NCBI GenBank assembly: GCA_030607835.1
Contig: JAUWJE010000031.1
Location: 1-12,212 of the forward strand
Length of the DNA: 12,212 nucleotides
Source: Candidatus Fermentibacterota bacterium
Lineage (GTDB): Bacteria; Fermentibacterota; Fermentibacteria; Fermentibacterales; JCC-6
Reading direction: 5' to 3'
The position numbers were made by a program, and so were the translations under genes. The stretch's first letter is position 1; each line of letters begins with the position of its first letter. A model generated the notes under the pieces. The model saw nothing but the letters and a program-made list of their open reading frames with translations, did not search any database and was not told the DNA's origin. This document shows positions 1-7,052 of the stretch, piece by piece.

Positions 1-1
1 A

Positions 2-400
2 AAAATACTATCCAGCCCCGATCTGGGTGATAGAAGTGCGCGAAGCCATAACTGCGGAATAGTCTACTTGGACATAGATGAAGAACTGAATGTGTTCTAT
101 GGCGGAGGATGCGATGGAGATCCCTACGACTTCATTAAGGACCAAGTCCATCTGGGAAATATGGAAACAGAAGGAATTTCCGTTTGCTATGAGAAATACC
201 TGAATGATCCTCCCACACCAGTAAGGCTCCTTGATAAAGTTACTTGGGCAGAGTTGGCCCAGAAGTATGGAGACTCGGGAAGCAACCAAATATACCATTA
301 CACCGATCTTACTGGAAGAAAGTGGTCGGAAGCATTTCTAAGGGATTTCTATCAAGAGGAAGGAAAACCTAACAACTGCATGAACCAGCCACAAATGTAA
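2..400 (+). CDS. Hypothetical protein, 5' end cut off by window edge (cassette A)
   Basis: The reading frame is open from base 2 to the TAA at 398-400, giving at least 132 residues. A TTG at 68 could act as a start, but the coding frame continues upstream without a stop, so the gene most likely begins outside the window. I do not recognise the family. The product is acidic and soluble-looking, with a DIDEELNVFYGGGCDGDPYDF stretch after the open N-terminus and no membrane segment in the visible part. The stop codon lies inside attC1, so the last 10 or so residues (about PNNCMNQPQM) are encoded by the recombination site. It is a cassette gene by context; no function is proposed. Confidence 0.7.
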   Translation, partial: KILSSPDLGDRSARSHNCGIVYLDIDEELNVFYGGGCDGDPYDFIKDQVHLGNMETEGISVCYEKYLNDPPTPVRLLDKVTWAELAQKYGDSGSNQIYHYTDLTGRKWSEAFLRDFYQEEGKPNNCMNQPQM

Positions 401-448
401 AGCCATGATCCAGAGTAGTATCTGTGCTGGTTATGCAAAGCGTTAGAC
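367..448 (+). repeat. attC1 integron recombination site
   Basis: The left core box is ACCTAAC (367-373), a perfect RYYYAAC. The right core box is GTTAGAC (442-448), a perfect GTTRRRY. The arms pair: left CTAAC-AAC-TGCAT-G-AACCAGC against the reverse complement of the right arm, CTAAC-GCTT-TGCAT-AACCAGC. The left arm has one extra unpaired G, the expected extrahelical base. This is the clearest site in the window. It overlaps the 3' end of the preceding gene. Confidence 0.9.
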
Positions 449-514
449 GCACACTAGGGCGTTCTGTCATGCGTTATTAGATTCATAGAAGAATGGGCGT
501 GTCAGTCCTGCTCG

Positions 515-523
515 AAAGGAGGG
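515..523 (+). promoter_or_regulatory. Ribosome binding site fixing the start at 528
   Basis: AAAGGAGGG lies 4 nt before ATG 528. It is among the strongest Shine-Dalgarno matches in the window. It shows that translation of cassette B began upstream of the internal TGA, so the frame after that TGA is not an independent short gene. Confidence 0.7.
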
Positions 524-527
524 TTCC

Positions 528-962
528 ATGAAGACGGACCGAGAAAGGAAGAATGCAGCAATAGTTGTTATTAGGTGGTCAGCTCGCATACTCGGGTTGA
601 TCATGGCGTGATTTTTGCTGCTTATGTTCATTGGGGAATCCCTACAGTCTGGTTCCAATCCGCTATCCGAGCCAATTGAGCCGGTCAGTGCAATCGGGTT
701 AGCCCTGATGGGGATCTATGTATTAGCTATGTTCCTGGCACTCAAATGGGAGCGCATGGGCTCGTTCCTTGGAATGGCATCCCTTGGAGGTTTCTTTGTC
801 ATACTGTTCCTGGGGCTTCTTCCTGGAAATGTTTCAGGCGGCTTCAGTTCCAAAGGCGTCCTGAAGCCGTTATTTCTAGCCTTCTGGCTGCCGATCCTGT
901 TGTACTTGCTGTGCTGGGGACTCGAAAGGCGGGGACGGGAACGTACGAAGGCGGTTCTCTGA
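528..962 (+). pseudogene. Small multi-pass membrane protein interrupted by an in-frame TGA (cassette B)
   Basis: A strong Shine-Dalgarno (AAAGGAGGG, 515-523) sits 4 nt before ATG 528. From there the frame reads MKTDRERKNAAIVVIRWSAR and then ILGLIMA, hits TGA at 609-611, and continues in the same frame as FLLLMFIGE up to the stop at 960-962. Without the TGA the product would be 144 residues with about four hydrophobic segments and a charged tail (LERRGRERTKAVL). TGG (Trp) to TGA is a one-base change and Trp would fit the membrane segment. The FLLLMFIGE and LALKWERMGS pattern resembles a family of small bacterial membrane proteins (DUF7670-like; my recollection, not a search). Internal starts such as TTG 615 lack a ribosome site. 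Most likely a nonsense-broken gene; a sequencing error is the main alternative. Confidence 0.65.
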
Positions 963-1045
963 ACAGATGAGCAGTCTGATGGTTCTCGATTTCTTCGAGG
1001 GCTATCTACCATCCCTTGGGACGCCGACTGAGGGTGCATCAAGGT

Positions 1046-1175
1046 GTCTAACCATTGGCTTCACCTGACCACCTCGTTATGGTGCAATTTTGTAAGTTTG
1101 GTGGTCAGTTTAGTTCCGTGCAATCTAACAAGTTCTGATGAAACATTTCGGCGGCAGGTGAGCCGTTCGTTATAC
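1046..1175 (+). repeat. attC2 integron recombination site (long, nested hairpin)
   Basis: The left box is GTCTAAC (1046-1052), a perfect RYYYAAC. The right box is GTTATAC (1169-1175), an imperfect GTTRRRY. Left arm GTCTAAC-CATTGGCT-T-CACCTG pairs with the reverse complement of the right arm, GTATAAC-GAACGGCT-CACCTG, leaving one extra T on the left. A second, perfect 8-bp hairpin lies inside (TGACCACC 1066-1073, GGTGGTCA 1100-1107). At 130 bp it is the longest site here, within the range known for attC sites. Confidence 0.8.
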
Positions 1176-1189
1176 AGAGGAAGTAAAAA

Positions 1190-2320
1190 ATGCAATTGGT
1201 GTTACTCTTCATATGTATGGGAATATTTCTAATTTCTGCTTGTGGACAGGAAGCTGATATCTATGATGAAACAGTCTCCTCTGATAGTAGTACAGTCGAA
1301 ATGAATGGCCCAGATCAAACTACTATTGCGGAATGGAAAGAATATCTGGAATCAAGTGATGATGGACTCTGGGAAGATATGAAAGAACATTCCCTCGAGT
1401 ACAGATATCTTGGGTACTTCTGTGAGGAGCAGGATCTCGAGCCAGAGATCTATTCACCTTTTGCTGTTTGCTCATTCGCTGACACCATCTATGTAACAGA
1501 TGCCAGTACAAAACAGGTTGTGGCACTGGATTCTGAAGGATCTGTACTATGGAAAGCAGGTAGTCCAGGTGAAGGACCAGGGCATTTTGGACAGATGACA
1601 ACCCTTGCCGCCTCCAGGCGTTATGTGGCTGTACTGAACAGGAGCCTCAGGAGGATAGAATTCTTCAACAGAGACGGCAGTTTTTCCCACAACATCCAAT
1701 TTGCTGAGCCTCAAGACATCACTGCGCTTGATGATACTACTTTCCTGGTTGCCTCATCTTTCGAGCCTGGAGGAGATATTCATATTGTTGATTCCGATAG
1801 TGGGATTGTGAGGTCATTTGGTGAAGTTGCAATAAATCTTTACGAAGGATTATTCAGAGTAGATCTGATGAGAATATGCGCAGGAGGTAATGACAGAGTA
1901 GCACTATTTAACAGATACGAGGGCTTACTGGCCATCTACGATATTGACTCCGAAGAATGCATCTATCGAGGAAACAGGGAATATCCTGCAACACCTTCTC
2001 CGCCCAGAGCGTTTACAACTGAGAGCGGTGAGGAGAGAATGGTAATGTTCCCAATCGGTGGAAATGCGTTCCGTGGTCCAGAAGGAATGCTGAATGTTGT
2101 AGTGTGCAATTACATGGATGACGGCTCCTTCATCAGCGATCCCGATTATCTGGATTTTGCCCCCATCACAGCTGTAGACAGGTATGATTGGGATGGTAAT
2201 TATCTAGATAGCTATTGCCTCCCAGATTCCAGCATAAACTACGTTACACTCCTGCCAGATGGAGGATTAGTAGCAAGGAACTTCGCTGAAGGAATTCTGT
2301 GTAAGATGGAGAGGATATAG
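1190..2320 (+). CDS. Beta-propeller lipoprotein (6-bladed/NHL-like), cassette C
   Basis: 376 residues. ATG 1190 follows AGAGGAAG at a suitable distance and begins 20 nt after the attC2 cut. The N-terminus is a lipoprotein signal: a hydrophobic stretch ending in I15-S16-A17-C18, so Cys18 should be lipidated and the protein anchored in a membrane. The rest reads as propeller strands: AVCSFADTIYVTDASTKQVVALDSEGSVLWKAG, then GHFGQMTTLAASRRYVAVLNRSLRRIEFFNRDGS, and later DRYDWDGNYLDSY and LLPDGGLVARN. The pattern resembles the 6-bladed propeller proteins common in Bacteroidetes-like bacteria. There is no catalytic motif; ligand or partner binding at the cell surface is a reasonable inference. It is followed by attC3. 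Confidence 0.8.
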   Translation: MQLVLLFICMGIFLISACGQEADIYDETVSSDSSTVEMNGPDQTTIAEWKEYLESSDDGLWEDMKEHSLEYRYLGYFCEEQDLEPEIYSPFAVCSFADTIYVTDASTKQVVALDSEGSVLWKAGSPGEGPGHFGQMTTLAASRRYVAVLNRSLRRIEFFNRDGSFSHNIQFAEPQDITALDDTTFLVASSFEPGGDIHIVDSDSGIVRSFGEVAINLYEGLFRVDLMRICAGGNDRVALFNRYEGLLAIYDIDSEECIYRGNREYPATPSPPRAFTTESGEERMVMFPIGGNAFRGPEGMLNVVVCNYMDDGSFISDPDYLDFAPITAVDRYDWDGNYLDSYCLPDSSINYVTLLPDGGLVARNFAEGILCKMERI

Positions 2321-2338
2321 AAAGCCATACAATAGACC

Positions 2339-2415
2339 TCATAGCAGTCAAATTCAGCAGAACGGCAACAGTGTAATTAGCTATTGGTGCAGTCTGCTGA
2401 TTTGAAGCGTTATGT
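2339..2415 (+). repeat. attC3 integron recombination site (degenerate left box)
   Basis: The right box is GTTATGT (2409-2415). The left box is TCATAGC (2339-2345), where the usual AAC is AGC. Left CATAGC-AGT-CAAAT-T-CAGCAG pairs with the reverse complement of the right arm, CATAAC-GCTT-CAAAT-CAGCAG, again with one extra base (T) in the left arm. The arm geometry matches attC1, which supports it despite the weak left box. Confidence 0.75.
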
Positions 2416-2428
2416 GAAAGGCAGCTGA

Positions 2429-3487
2429 ATGAAAGAAAATACATACCGTAAATTTCAATCTTGCTTATTTGGAGGAATATCCGGTATCGACAGTAAACAT
2501 ACAGTCCTGAACATTTGTAGACATGCGTTCCTGCTCGTCTGTACAACTGTTATTATGCTTGCCAGCTGTGGAAATGATCCTATTGGTCCGGAGATTACCC
2601 ATATGCCCGAACACGACAAAAGATTCGGCATTTATTCCCTGGATCTTTCCACCGGAGCCGTTGAGCTGATATATAGTTCGGATGATTCATTTCACAGAAT
2701 TCACGAAAATCCTGACGGGACAAGACTCGTTTTTCAGGAAAACTTCGGAAGCAATATCTACACTGACAGCGAGATCTGTTCTATTAACCCCGATGGTTCA
2801 GGATACCAGCGGATCACGGACAACACATGGCTGGATGCATACCCATCCTGGTCCCCTGACGGCTCCCGAATACTCTTTCTATCTTGGCCGGATTTCCCTG
2901 ATAATACGATGGATATTTTTGTGATGGACGCCGGCGGCATGAATCAGGTTGAACTATACGATTCAGGACACCACGATGCTGACTGTCACTGGGTAGGCTC
3001 ACAGATCGTGTTTACAAGGGAGAGCCAGATCTGGATCATGGATGAAAACGGCACTAATGCTGAACAGGTAACTGATTTTGAACTCGCAGGTCAGTGGGGA
3101 AATGCTGATCTTCCCTTCGGAGACTATGATCCCCGGTTGAATCCTTCTGGTACTTTGATCAGCTTTGATAGAATGGTTGATGATCAGCACCCAAGCGGGA
3201 ACTGGGATTTCTACACGATAAGCCCTGGCGGCACCGGCGAGACAGCCATTACCGACACCGGCTGGCAGCAGTTCATGGCGGAATGGTCACATGCAGGTGA
3301 CCGGCTTCTCTTTATGGTAGCGGGCATGAGCGGTGCTGGTCTCTATGATATGTACACCATGAATCCTGATGGTTCGGATTTGACGAATATCACTCCCCCT
3401 GACTGGCCCGCGGAGTTTCTCTGCTCTCTGGGGATCTATTCCCATGATGACTCGAAGATCTACTTTATGGGTGAATGGTGGGAGTAA
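2429..3487 (+). CDS. TolB/PD40-like beta-propeller lipoprotein, cassette D
   Basis: 352 residues, starting 19 nt after the attC3 cut. ATG 2429 is the only usable start in frame; AAAGG lies just upstream. A polar stretch of about 30 residues precedes a hydrophobic segment (HAFLLVCTTVIMLASC) ending in the lipobox L44-A45-S46-C47, so a lipoprotein with a long N-region. The mature part carries PD40/WD40-like repeats: NPDGTRLVFQ, SINPDGSGYQRIT, WSPDGSRILFLS, IFVMDAGGMNQ, IWIMDENGTNAEQVT, YTISPGGTGETAIT, WSHAGDRLLFM and YTMNPDGSDLTNIT. This is the repeat of TolB C-terminal propellers, but no TolB N-terminal domain is present, so it is not TolB itself. The role is probably binding in the periplasm or at the surface; the substrate is unknown. 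Confidence 0.82.
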   Translation: MKENTYRKFQSCLFGGISGIDSKHTVLNICRHAFLLVCTTVIMLASCGNDPIGPEITHMPEHDKRFGIYSLDLSTGAVELIYSSDDSFHRIHENPDGTRLVFQENFGSNIYTDSEICSINPDGSGYQRITDNTWLDAYPSWSPDGSRILFLSWPDFPDNTMDIFVMDAGGMNQVELYDSGHHDADCHWVGSQIVFTRESQIWIMDENGTNAEQVTDFELAGQWGNADLPFGDYDPRLNPSGTLISFDRMVDDQHPSGNWDFYTISPGGTGETAITDTGWQQFMAEWSHAGDRLLFMVAGMSGAGLYDMYTMNPDGSDLTNITPPDWPAEFLCSLGIYSHDDSKIYFMGEWWE

Positions 3488-3510
3488 GAAATGCAAGCGA
3501 ATAGACTATC

Positions 3511-3573
3511 ACATAACAACAGCATGCAGACGAACGACCGCTTCACGACCGTCGCTGATGCTGAGCGTTATGC
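3511..3573 (+). repeat. attC4 integron recombination site
   Basis: The left box is ACATAAC (3511-3517) and the right box is GTTATGC (3567-3573). Left CATAAC-AAC-AGCAT-G-CAG pairs with the reverse complement of the right arm, CATAAC-GCTC-AGCAT-CAG. The extra G is at the same spacing as in attC1. The loop holds a further short pairing (CGAC/GTCG). At 63 bp it is the shortest site in the array. Confidence 0.85.
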
Positions 3574-3648
3574 GAATATAATTGTTATGATAGAATATGA
3601 ATCATAGATCAATCATTTGTCATTGCCTCAATAACTCCAGGAGGACTT

Positions 3649-4089
3649 ATGATGGAATCATGTCAAAATCCTGATTCGATAAATCTCTCGGAAAGTCAAC
3701 TTATCCAAATAAAGGCTGAAGTAAGACAGAGGGCCATTGATCACCTGAATGCTAAAGATGCAGCCACAGGCTTAAGCCATTATACAGAAAATGTAATTGC
3801 CGTTAGTAACGGTAAATTATTCCCTTCATTTGAACTGCTTGCTGAGGATGTAAAGGCCTACTACAATATTTTAAAAGAAGTTAATCTTGCAGTCTGGGAT
3901 GAGATGCACATTAATGTCATCAGTACTGACGCGGCTCTTGTTACTGCTCAGTTTCGCTATAGCTTTACTAGCACCAACAACGAAAAGACTGATTTGCAGG
4001 GTGTGTGGACTGCTTTATATATCCGTAGTAATGGCAGCTGGAAAATACGTGTACGTCATGAATCATTTGCTCCACTTGAAATTAAATAA
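3649..4089 (+). CDS. NTF2/SnoaL-like (DUF4440-type) small protein, cassette E
   Basis: 146 residues from ATG 3649, or 145 from ATG 3652. GGAGG at 3640-3644 is spaced better for 3652. No signal peptide or membrane segment, so cytoplasmic. The sequence follows the NTF2-like cone fold: an N-terminal helix with IDHLNAKDAATGLSHYTENVIAVSNGK, a middle section DVKAYYNILKEVNLAVWDEMHINVISTDAALVTAQFRYSFTS, and a C-terminal strand pair GVWTALYIRSNGSWKIRVRHESF. This last pair is typical of DUF4440/SnoaL-like proteins. Members include isomerases, hydrolases and binding proteins, so no reaction can be assigned. Its leader of about 80 nt is AT-rich. Confidence 0.78.
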   Translation: MMESCQNPDSINLSESQLIQIKAEVRQRAIDHLNAKDAATGLSHYTENVIAVSNGKLFPSFELLAEDVKAYYNILKEVNLAVWDEMHINVISTDAALVTAQFRYSFTSTNNEKTDLQGVWTALYIRSNGSWKIRVRHESFAPLEIK

Positions 4090-4100
4090 AATTATTAGAT

Positions 4101-4173
4101 GCTTAACAATTGTTTGCACTCTGACAAGAACTCCGCTTCGCTCCGTTCTTGCAGGTGAAATAGAGCCTTATGG
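4101..4173 (+). repeat. attC5 integron recombination site with mutated right core box
   Basis: The left box GCTTAAC (4101-4107) is a perfect RYYYAAC. Left AAC-AATTG-TTT-G-CACTCTG pairs with the reverse complement of the right arm, AAG-GCTCTA-TTT-CACCTG, with the extra G at the standard position. The right box reads CTTATGG (4167-4173): the G of the invariant GTT is a C. An inner hairpin CAAGAAC (4124-4130) with GTTCTTG (4145-4151) is perfect. The geometry says attC; the core change suggests reduced or lost activity. Confidence 0.7.
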
Positions 4174-4191
4174 CACAGAATGGAGGACTGA

Positions 4192-5877
4192 ATGCTGATA
4201 ACTACTTTCCTTATTGTAATCGCTTTCTCCACAACCAATCTCACAATCACCGAACCTGCAGATGGCGAGACATATAACGGCGATTGGCTCACCATTAAGG
4301 CAATTGTGGAGAACGAGAACGAGGTTCCCGAGAATGTTCGGTACACTCTAAACGGGCAGTCCCCTATTGAGATTCCCAGACTGAATACCGACTGGTACAC
4401 CTACATGGCAAATGATCTTCACACCGGCTTCTCCGAATCACCAGCTCCCACTGACAACACGATTCTCTGGACTGCTTCGGTTACAGGAGACACTCACGAG
4501 TTCTGCAGCCCGGTAATTGTGGACGGTGTCGTGTACTTCGTTTCCGATGAACAGTCTATTGTATTTGCGCTGGACGCTGCCACAGGTGACATTATCTGGC
4601 AGTATGATGTAGTGGATTATGTGGATGATGCTGTTACATGGTACGAGGAAAAAGTATATGTGGCGGCTGATTCAGCCTGGTGCCTTGATGGACTTACCGG
4701 AGAAAAGATATGGGCTTTCAAACCTTCGTCTTTCTACAAGATGAACGGAACTCCTGCACTTGGGGATGGAGTGGCTTACTTCAGTTTTGCACCCAACTCC
4801 AGCTCCCTGGCAGTCTACGCTCTGGACGCCGAGTACGGTGAGGAGATCTGGTGTACCTGGATTCCATTTTATTCAACAGGCTGTTTAACTCTTGATGGCA
4901 GCAAGCTCTATGTCCCTACTTACTTAGGGAGACTATATGCGTTGGATATCAGTGACGGTGCAATCATCTGGGAGAATTCCGACTCACCAACAGGTTACTG
5001 GGATTCATCACCAGTTGTTGTTGACGGTGTGATCTACATCTGCGGCAATGACGGAATAGTAAGAGGAATAGATTCTGTAACAGGCGCTACTCTCTGGACA
5101 CAGGAGATAACCGCTGGTGTACACTACATCGCTGCCACTCCGGCTTACGCCTATGGAGAACTATTTTTTGCTGATCAGGTTGATTCCTTCCACTGTCTGG
5201 ATGCACTTACCGGTATTCCCATCTGGTCAGTTCCAGGAGTTCAGCACGGATCCTCCGGAATAGCAGATGGAATGGTGTTCTACGGAGAAGGGGCTGACAG
5301 AGCCTATGGGAAAGTTGTCGCTTTGTCCTGTGAATCAGGGGAGGAGATCTGGTCTTACCAGACCGGAGGAACAGAGATCTTTTCCAGTCCTGCAATCACA
5401 GACGGCGTTGTGTACATTGCAGGTATGGACTGGAATCTCTACGCCTTCGGCACCGGTTTCAAGTACACCTACATTGATGATCTTTATGCTCAGGTGGGGT
5501 CAAACGAGCTTATTGTAACATCTTTTGATGAAGGTTCGGCTGTCGCCGCTGATACCATCAACTTCACCGTTACCGGAACAGGGATCAGCCTCGAACCCAC
5601 TCGACTTCTCGAATTGACAGTCACCCCGAATCCCTTTGGTTCAACTGCTTCAATTTCATTCGAACTCTCAGAACCTGGATTCACTTCAATAGTAATCTAC
5701 GATCTTGCCGGAAGAATTGTTATCACATTGGTGAACAATGAAATGCCTGCAGGAGAGGAATCAATTCGGTGGAACGGAGAAAATGCTAACGGAGCCCCCG
5801 TTTCAGCTGGTTTGTATTTATGCAGAATTCAGTCAGACGGGACAACTGAAACGATTGGCTTGTGTCTACTGAGATAG
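4192..5877 (+). CDS. Secreted PQQ-like beta-propeller protein with type IX-like C-terminal sorting domain, cassette F
   Basis: 561 residues; ATG 4192 with GGAGG at 4182-4186. A short hydrophobic N-terminus (LITTFLIVIAFS) looks like a signal peptide lacking the usual positive charge. Residues about 18-60 resemble a small Ig-like domain. From about 90 to 440 there are at least seven PQQ-type propeller repeats of the form YALDAxTGxxIW: FALDAATGDIIW, WCLDGLTGEKIW, YALDAEYGEEIW, YALDISDGAIIW, RGIDSVTGATLW, HCLDALTGIPIW and VALSCESGEEIW. Residues about 473-561 form a C-terminal sorting domain (VTPNPFGSTASISFEL, then IYDLAGRIV, then WNGENANGAPVSAGLYLCRI) like those of type IX secretion cargo and FlgD-like modules in the FCB group. 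No catalytic motif is visible. The cassette is long (about 1.8 kb). Confidence 0.87.
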   Translation: MLITTFLIVIAFSTTNLTITEPADGETYNGDWLTIKAIVENENEVPENVRYTLNGQSPIEIPRLNTDWYTYMANDLHTGFSESPAPTDNTILWTASVTGDTHEFCSPVIVDGVVYFVSDEQSIVFALDAATGDIIWQYDVVDYVDDAVTWYEEKVYVAADSAWCLDGLTGEKIWAFKPSSFYKMNGTPALGDGVAYFSFAPNSSSLAVYALDAEYGEEIWCTWIPFYSTGCLTLDGSKLYVPTYLGRLYALDISDGAIIWENSDSPTGYWDSSPVVVDGVIYICGNDGIVRGIDSVTGATLWTQEITAGVHYIAATPAYAYGELFFADQVDSFHCLDALTGIPIWSVPGVQHGSSGIADGMVFYGEGADRAYGKVVALSCESGEEIWSYQTGGTEIFSSPAITDGVVYIAGMDWNLYAFGTGFKYTYIDDLYAQVGSNELIVTSFDEGSAVAADTINFTVTGTGISLEPTRLLELTVTPNPFGSTASISFELSEPGFTSIVIYDLAGRIVITLVNNEMPAGEESIRWNGENANGAPVSAGLYLCRIQSDGTTETIGLCLLR

Positions 5878-5880
5878 AAG

Positions 5881-5962
5881 CCATAACCAAAGGCTGCAGT
5901 GGAATAGTGCTGGCAATTCCGAATCCTATGCTTGTACAATCTACTGAACCATAATGTTCTAC
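5881..5962 (+). repeat. attC6 integron recombination site (weak pairing)
   Basis: The left box is CCATAAC (5881-5887), 3 nt after the TAG of cassette F. The right box is GTTCTAC (5956-5962). Left AAC-CAA-AGGCT-G-CAGTGG against the reverse complement of the right arm, AAC-ATTA-TGGTT-CAGTAG. Pairing in the stem is imperfect, but the spacing and the extra G match attC1, 3 and 4. A GGAAT/ATTCC pairing lies in the loop. Confidence 0.62.
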
Positions 5963-5966
5963 GTGA

Positions 5967-6974
5967 ATGGATGCCATGAATAAAAGTAAAATGAAAAAGA
6001 AACAGGTTCAATGCATTGTAGAAGATATTCCAAGCTATCTTGGTCATATCCTAAGCGTATCTAGAGTTGGTTTCGAAAGCGATTATTCAGATCGATACTC
6101 ATCTTCAATAGAACCTGCTGACGTGAAATGGCTAAAGGAGAATGAAGATCTTTTCAAGTGGGGAAATGGAAAAGCAGGTTCTCTGACAAGTTATGGACTC
6201 TTCATTCTCGGTTATGTGAATCCGGATGGAACAGTTGGCATAGAATCATACTTCGATGCGCTAATCTCACTTATTGATACAGGGAATTGCGATCAAATGC
6301 TGCGCAACTTCCCTTCACTAATTCGTTTCCATGAGCAGTGGGGACGCTTGGATCATCCCGATGCAATTGAAATGCTAAAAAGCAATAGAGAGAACATAGT
6401 TCGATTTAGCAAGATTCTATGCAGGAACTGGGAAAACTTTGAGAAAAATGTCTGGCCAAACGAAAAGGATTCAGTATCTGCCAAAGCTGCTGAAATAAAC
6501 AAGAAATTAGAGAAAGTGGATTCTATTGCCAGATGGGAAAATGCAACCGGATTCCCCTTCAACTATGAGAAATATGAGTACATTCTAAGCTCCGGAATGA
6601 AAAATGCTCCCAGATTCAACTCACTTGGATATGGAAAGAACTGGGTTTACTACGATATTCCGCTGCTTTTCGAGGGAATCCTCCACGAAGTTGGCAGTCA
6701 TGTTTTGATCGATCTTCATCGCGAGTTGCGAGGGGAGTATGAGGACTTTTTCCTTCTTTACAATGTTCGAGAAACACTGTGCAGTCATCTGACTAAAATG
6801 ATGTTCTCCGATTTTGATGTTGAGCTTACTCCCCTTGATGGCAGTAAGGTTTATGATGCGAGAGCTGATGAGCTATTCCGAGAAAAAATCACATCCCTTC
6901 CCGTTTCGAACGTCCGCAAGGAATTCAGGGAAGTGGTTGATCAAATAAATGAAGAAAGACAAAAAAATGCGTAG
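5967..6974 (+). CDS. Unrecognised protein with HExxxH motif, possible metal-dependent hydrolase, cassette G
   Basis: 335 residues from ATG 5967, only 10 nt after the attC6 cut; ATG 5976 and 5991 are alternatives, and none has a good ribosome site. No signal peptide, so probably cytoplasmic. I do not recognise the family. Its most conserved-looking stretch is FNSLGYGKNWVYYDIPLLF followed by EGILHEVGSHVLIDLH. This contains H240-E241-V-G-S-H245, an HExxxH as in M49 (dipeptidyl peptidase III) enzymes. E269 in the following helix (VRETLCSHL) could be a third ligand, but the rest does not look like M49, whose members are much longer. Metal binding is an inference from the motif. The TAG stop lies in the left arm of attC7. 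The AT-rich, Lys/Glu/Asn-rich coding differs from the next cassette. Confidence 0.72.
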   Translation: MDAMNKSKMKKKQVQCIVEDIPSYLGHILSVSRVGFESDYSDRYSSSIEPADVKWLKENEDLFKWGNGKAGSLTSYGLFILGYVNPDGTVGIESYFDALISLIDTGNCDQMLRNFPSLIRFHEQWGRLDHPDAIEMLKSNRENIVRFSKILCRNWENFEKNVWPNEKDSVSAKAAEINKKLEKVDSIARWENATGFPFNYEKYEYILSSGMKNAPRFNSLGYGKNWVYYDIPLLFEGILHEVGSHVLIDLHRELRGEYEDFFLLYNVRETLCSHLTKMMFSDFDVELTPLDGSKVYDARADELFREKITSLPVSNVRKEFREVVDQINEERQKNA

Positions 6975-7052
6975 AGCAACCGCATGAACCGATCACAGCA
7001 ACTCGGTGACAGGTTATTCTGAGCACTGTGCTGGTTATGCAGAGCGTTAAGC
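6971..7052 (+). repeat. attC7 integron recombination site
   Basis: The right box GTTAAGC (7046-7052) is a perfect GTTRRRY. At standard spacing the left box is GTAGAGC (6971-6977), with AGC in place of AAC as in attC3; it overlaps the stop of cassette G. Left AGC-AAC-CGCAT-G-AACC pairs with the reverse complement of the right arm, AAC-GCTC-TGCAT-AACC, with the extra G at the usual place. Its right half (7026-7049) matches attC1 (422-445) at 23 of 24 bases, direct evidence of one attC family. Confidence 0.85.

Noticed and set aside
41..60. GAAGCCATAAC near the left edge resembles the start of attC6 (5878-5887).
   Set aside because: No GTT right core box follows within the first 70 bases, no paired arm is visible, and the coding frame of gene A runs through it.
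471..479. GCGTTATTA just after attC1 looks like a second right core box.
   Set aside because: No matching left box or paired arm between 449 and 471; the arms of attC1 already account for GTTAGAC at 442-448.
609..611. TGA as selenocysteine or as a sense codon in a recoded genome.
   Set aside because: It lies in a hydrophobic membrane segment with no redox motif, and TGA ends the TatD gene (coupled to the next start) and the PrsW gene in this window.
716..1042. A 108-residue minus-strand reading frame across cassette B.
   Set aside because: It is antisense to the membrane protein frame, its composition is typical of shadow translation, and cassette genes here are all on the + strand.
1123..1129. 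ATCTAAC inside attC2 as the left box of a shorter site ending at 1175.
   Set aside because: The arms of that short version pair poorly, while the box at 1046-1052 gives a long, well-paired arm with the standard offset base.
3577..3582. Perfect TATAAT upstream of cassette E as a possible promoter.
   Set aside because: No -35-like hexamer at 16-18 nt upstream (that region is attC4 sequence) and the area is AT-rich, so a chance match is likely.
367..7052. The repeats as CRISPR spacers/repeats or transposon ends.
   Set aside because: Spacing is 0.5-1.8 kb with a gene between each, sequences are divergent while structure is kept, and there are no target-site duplications or transposase genes.
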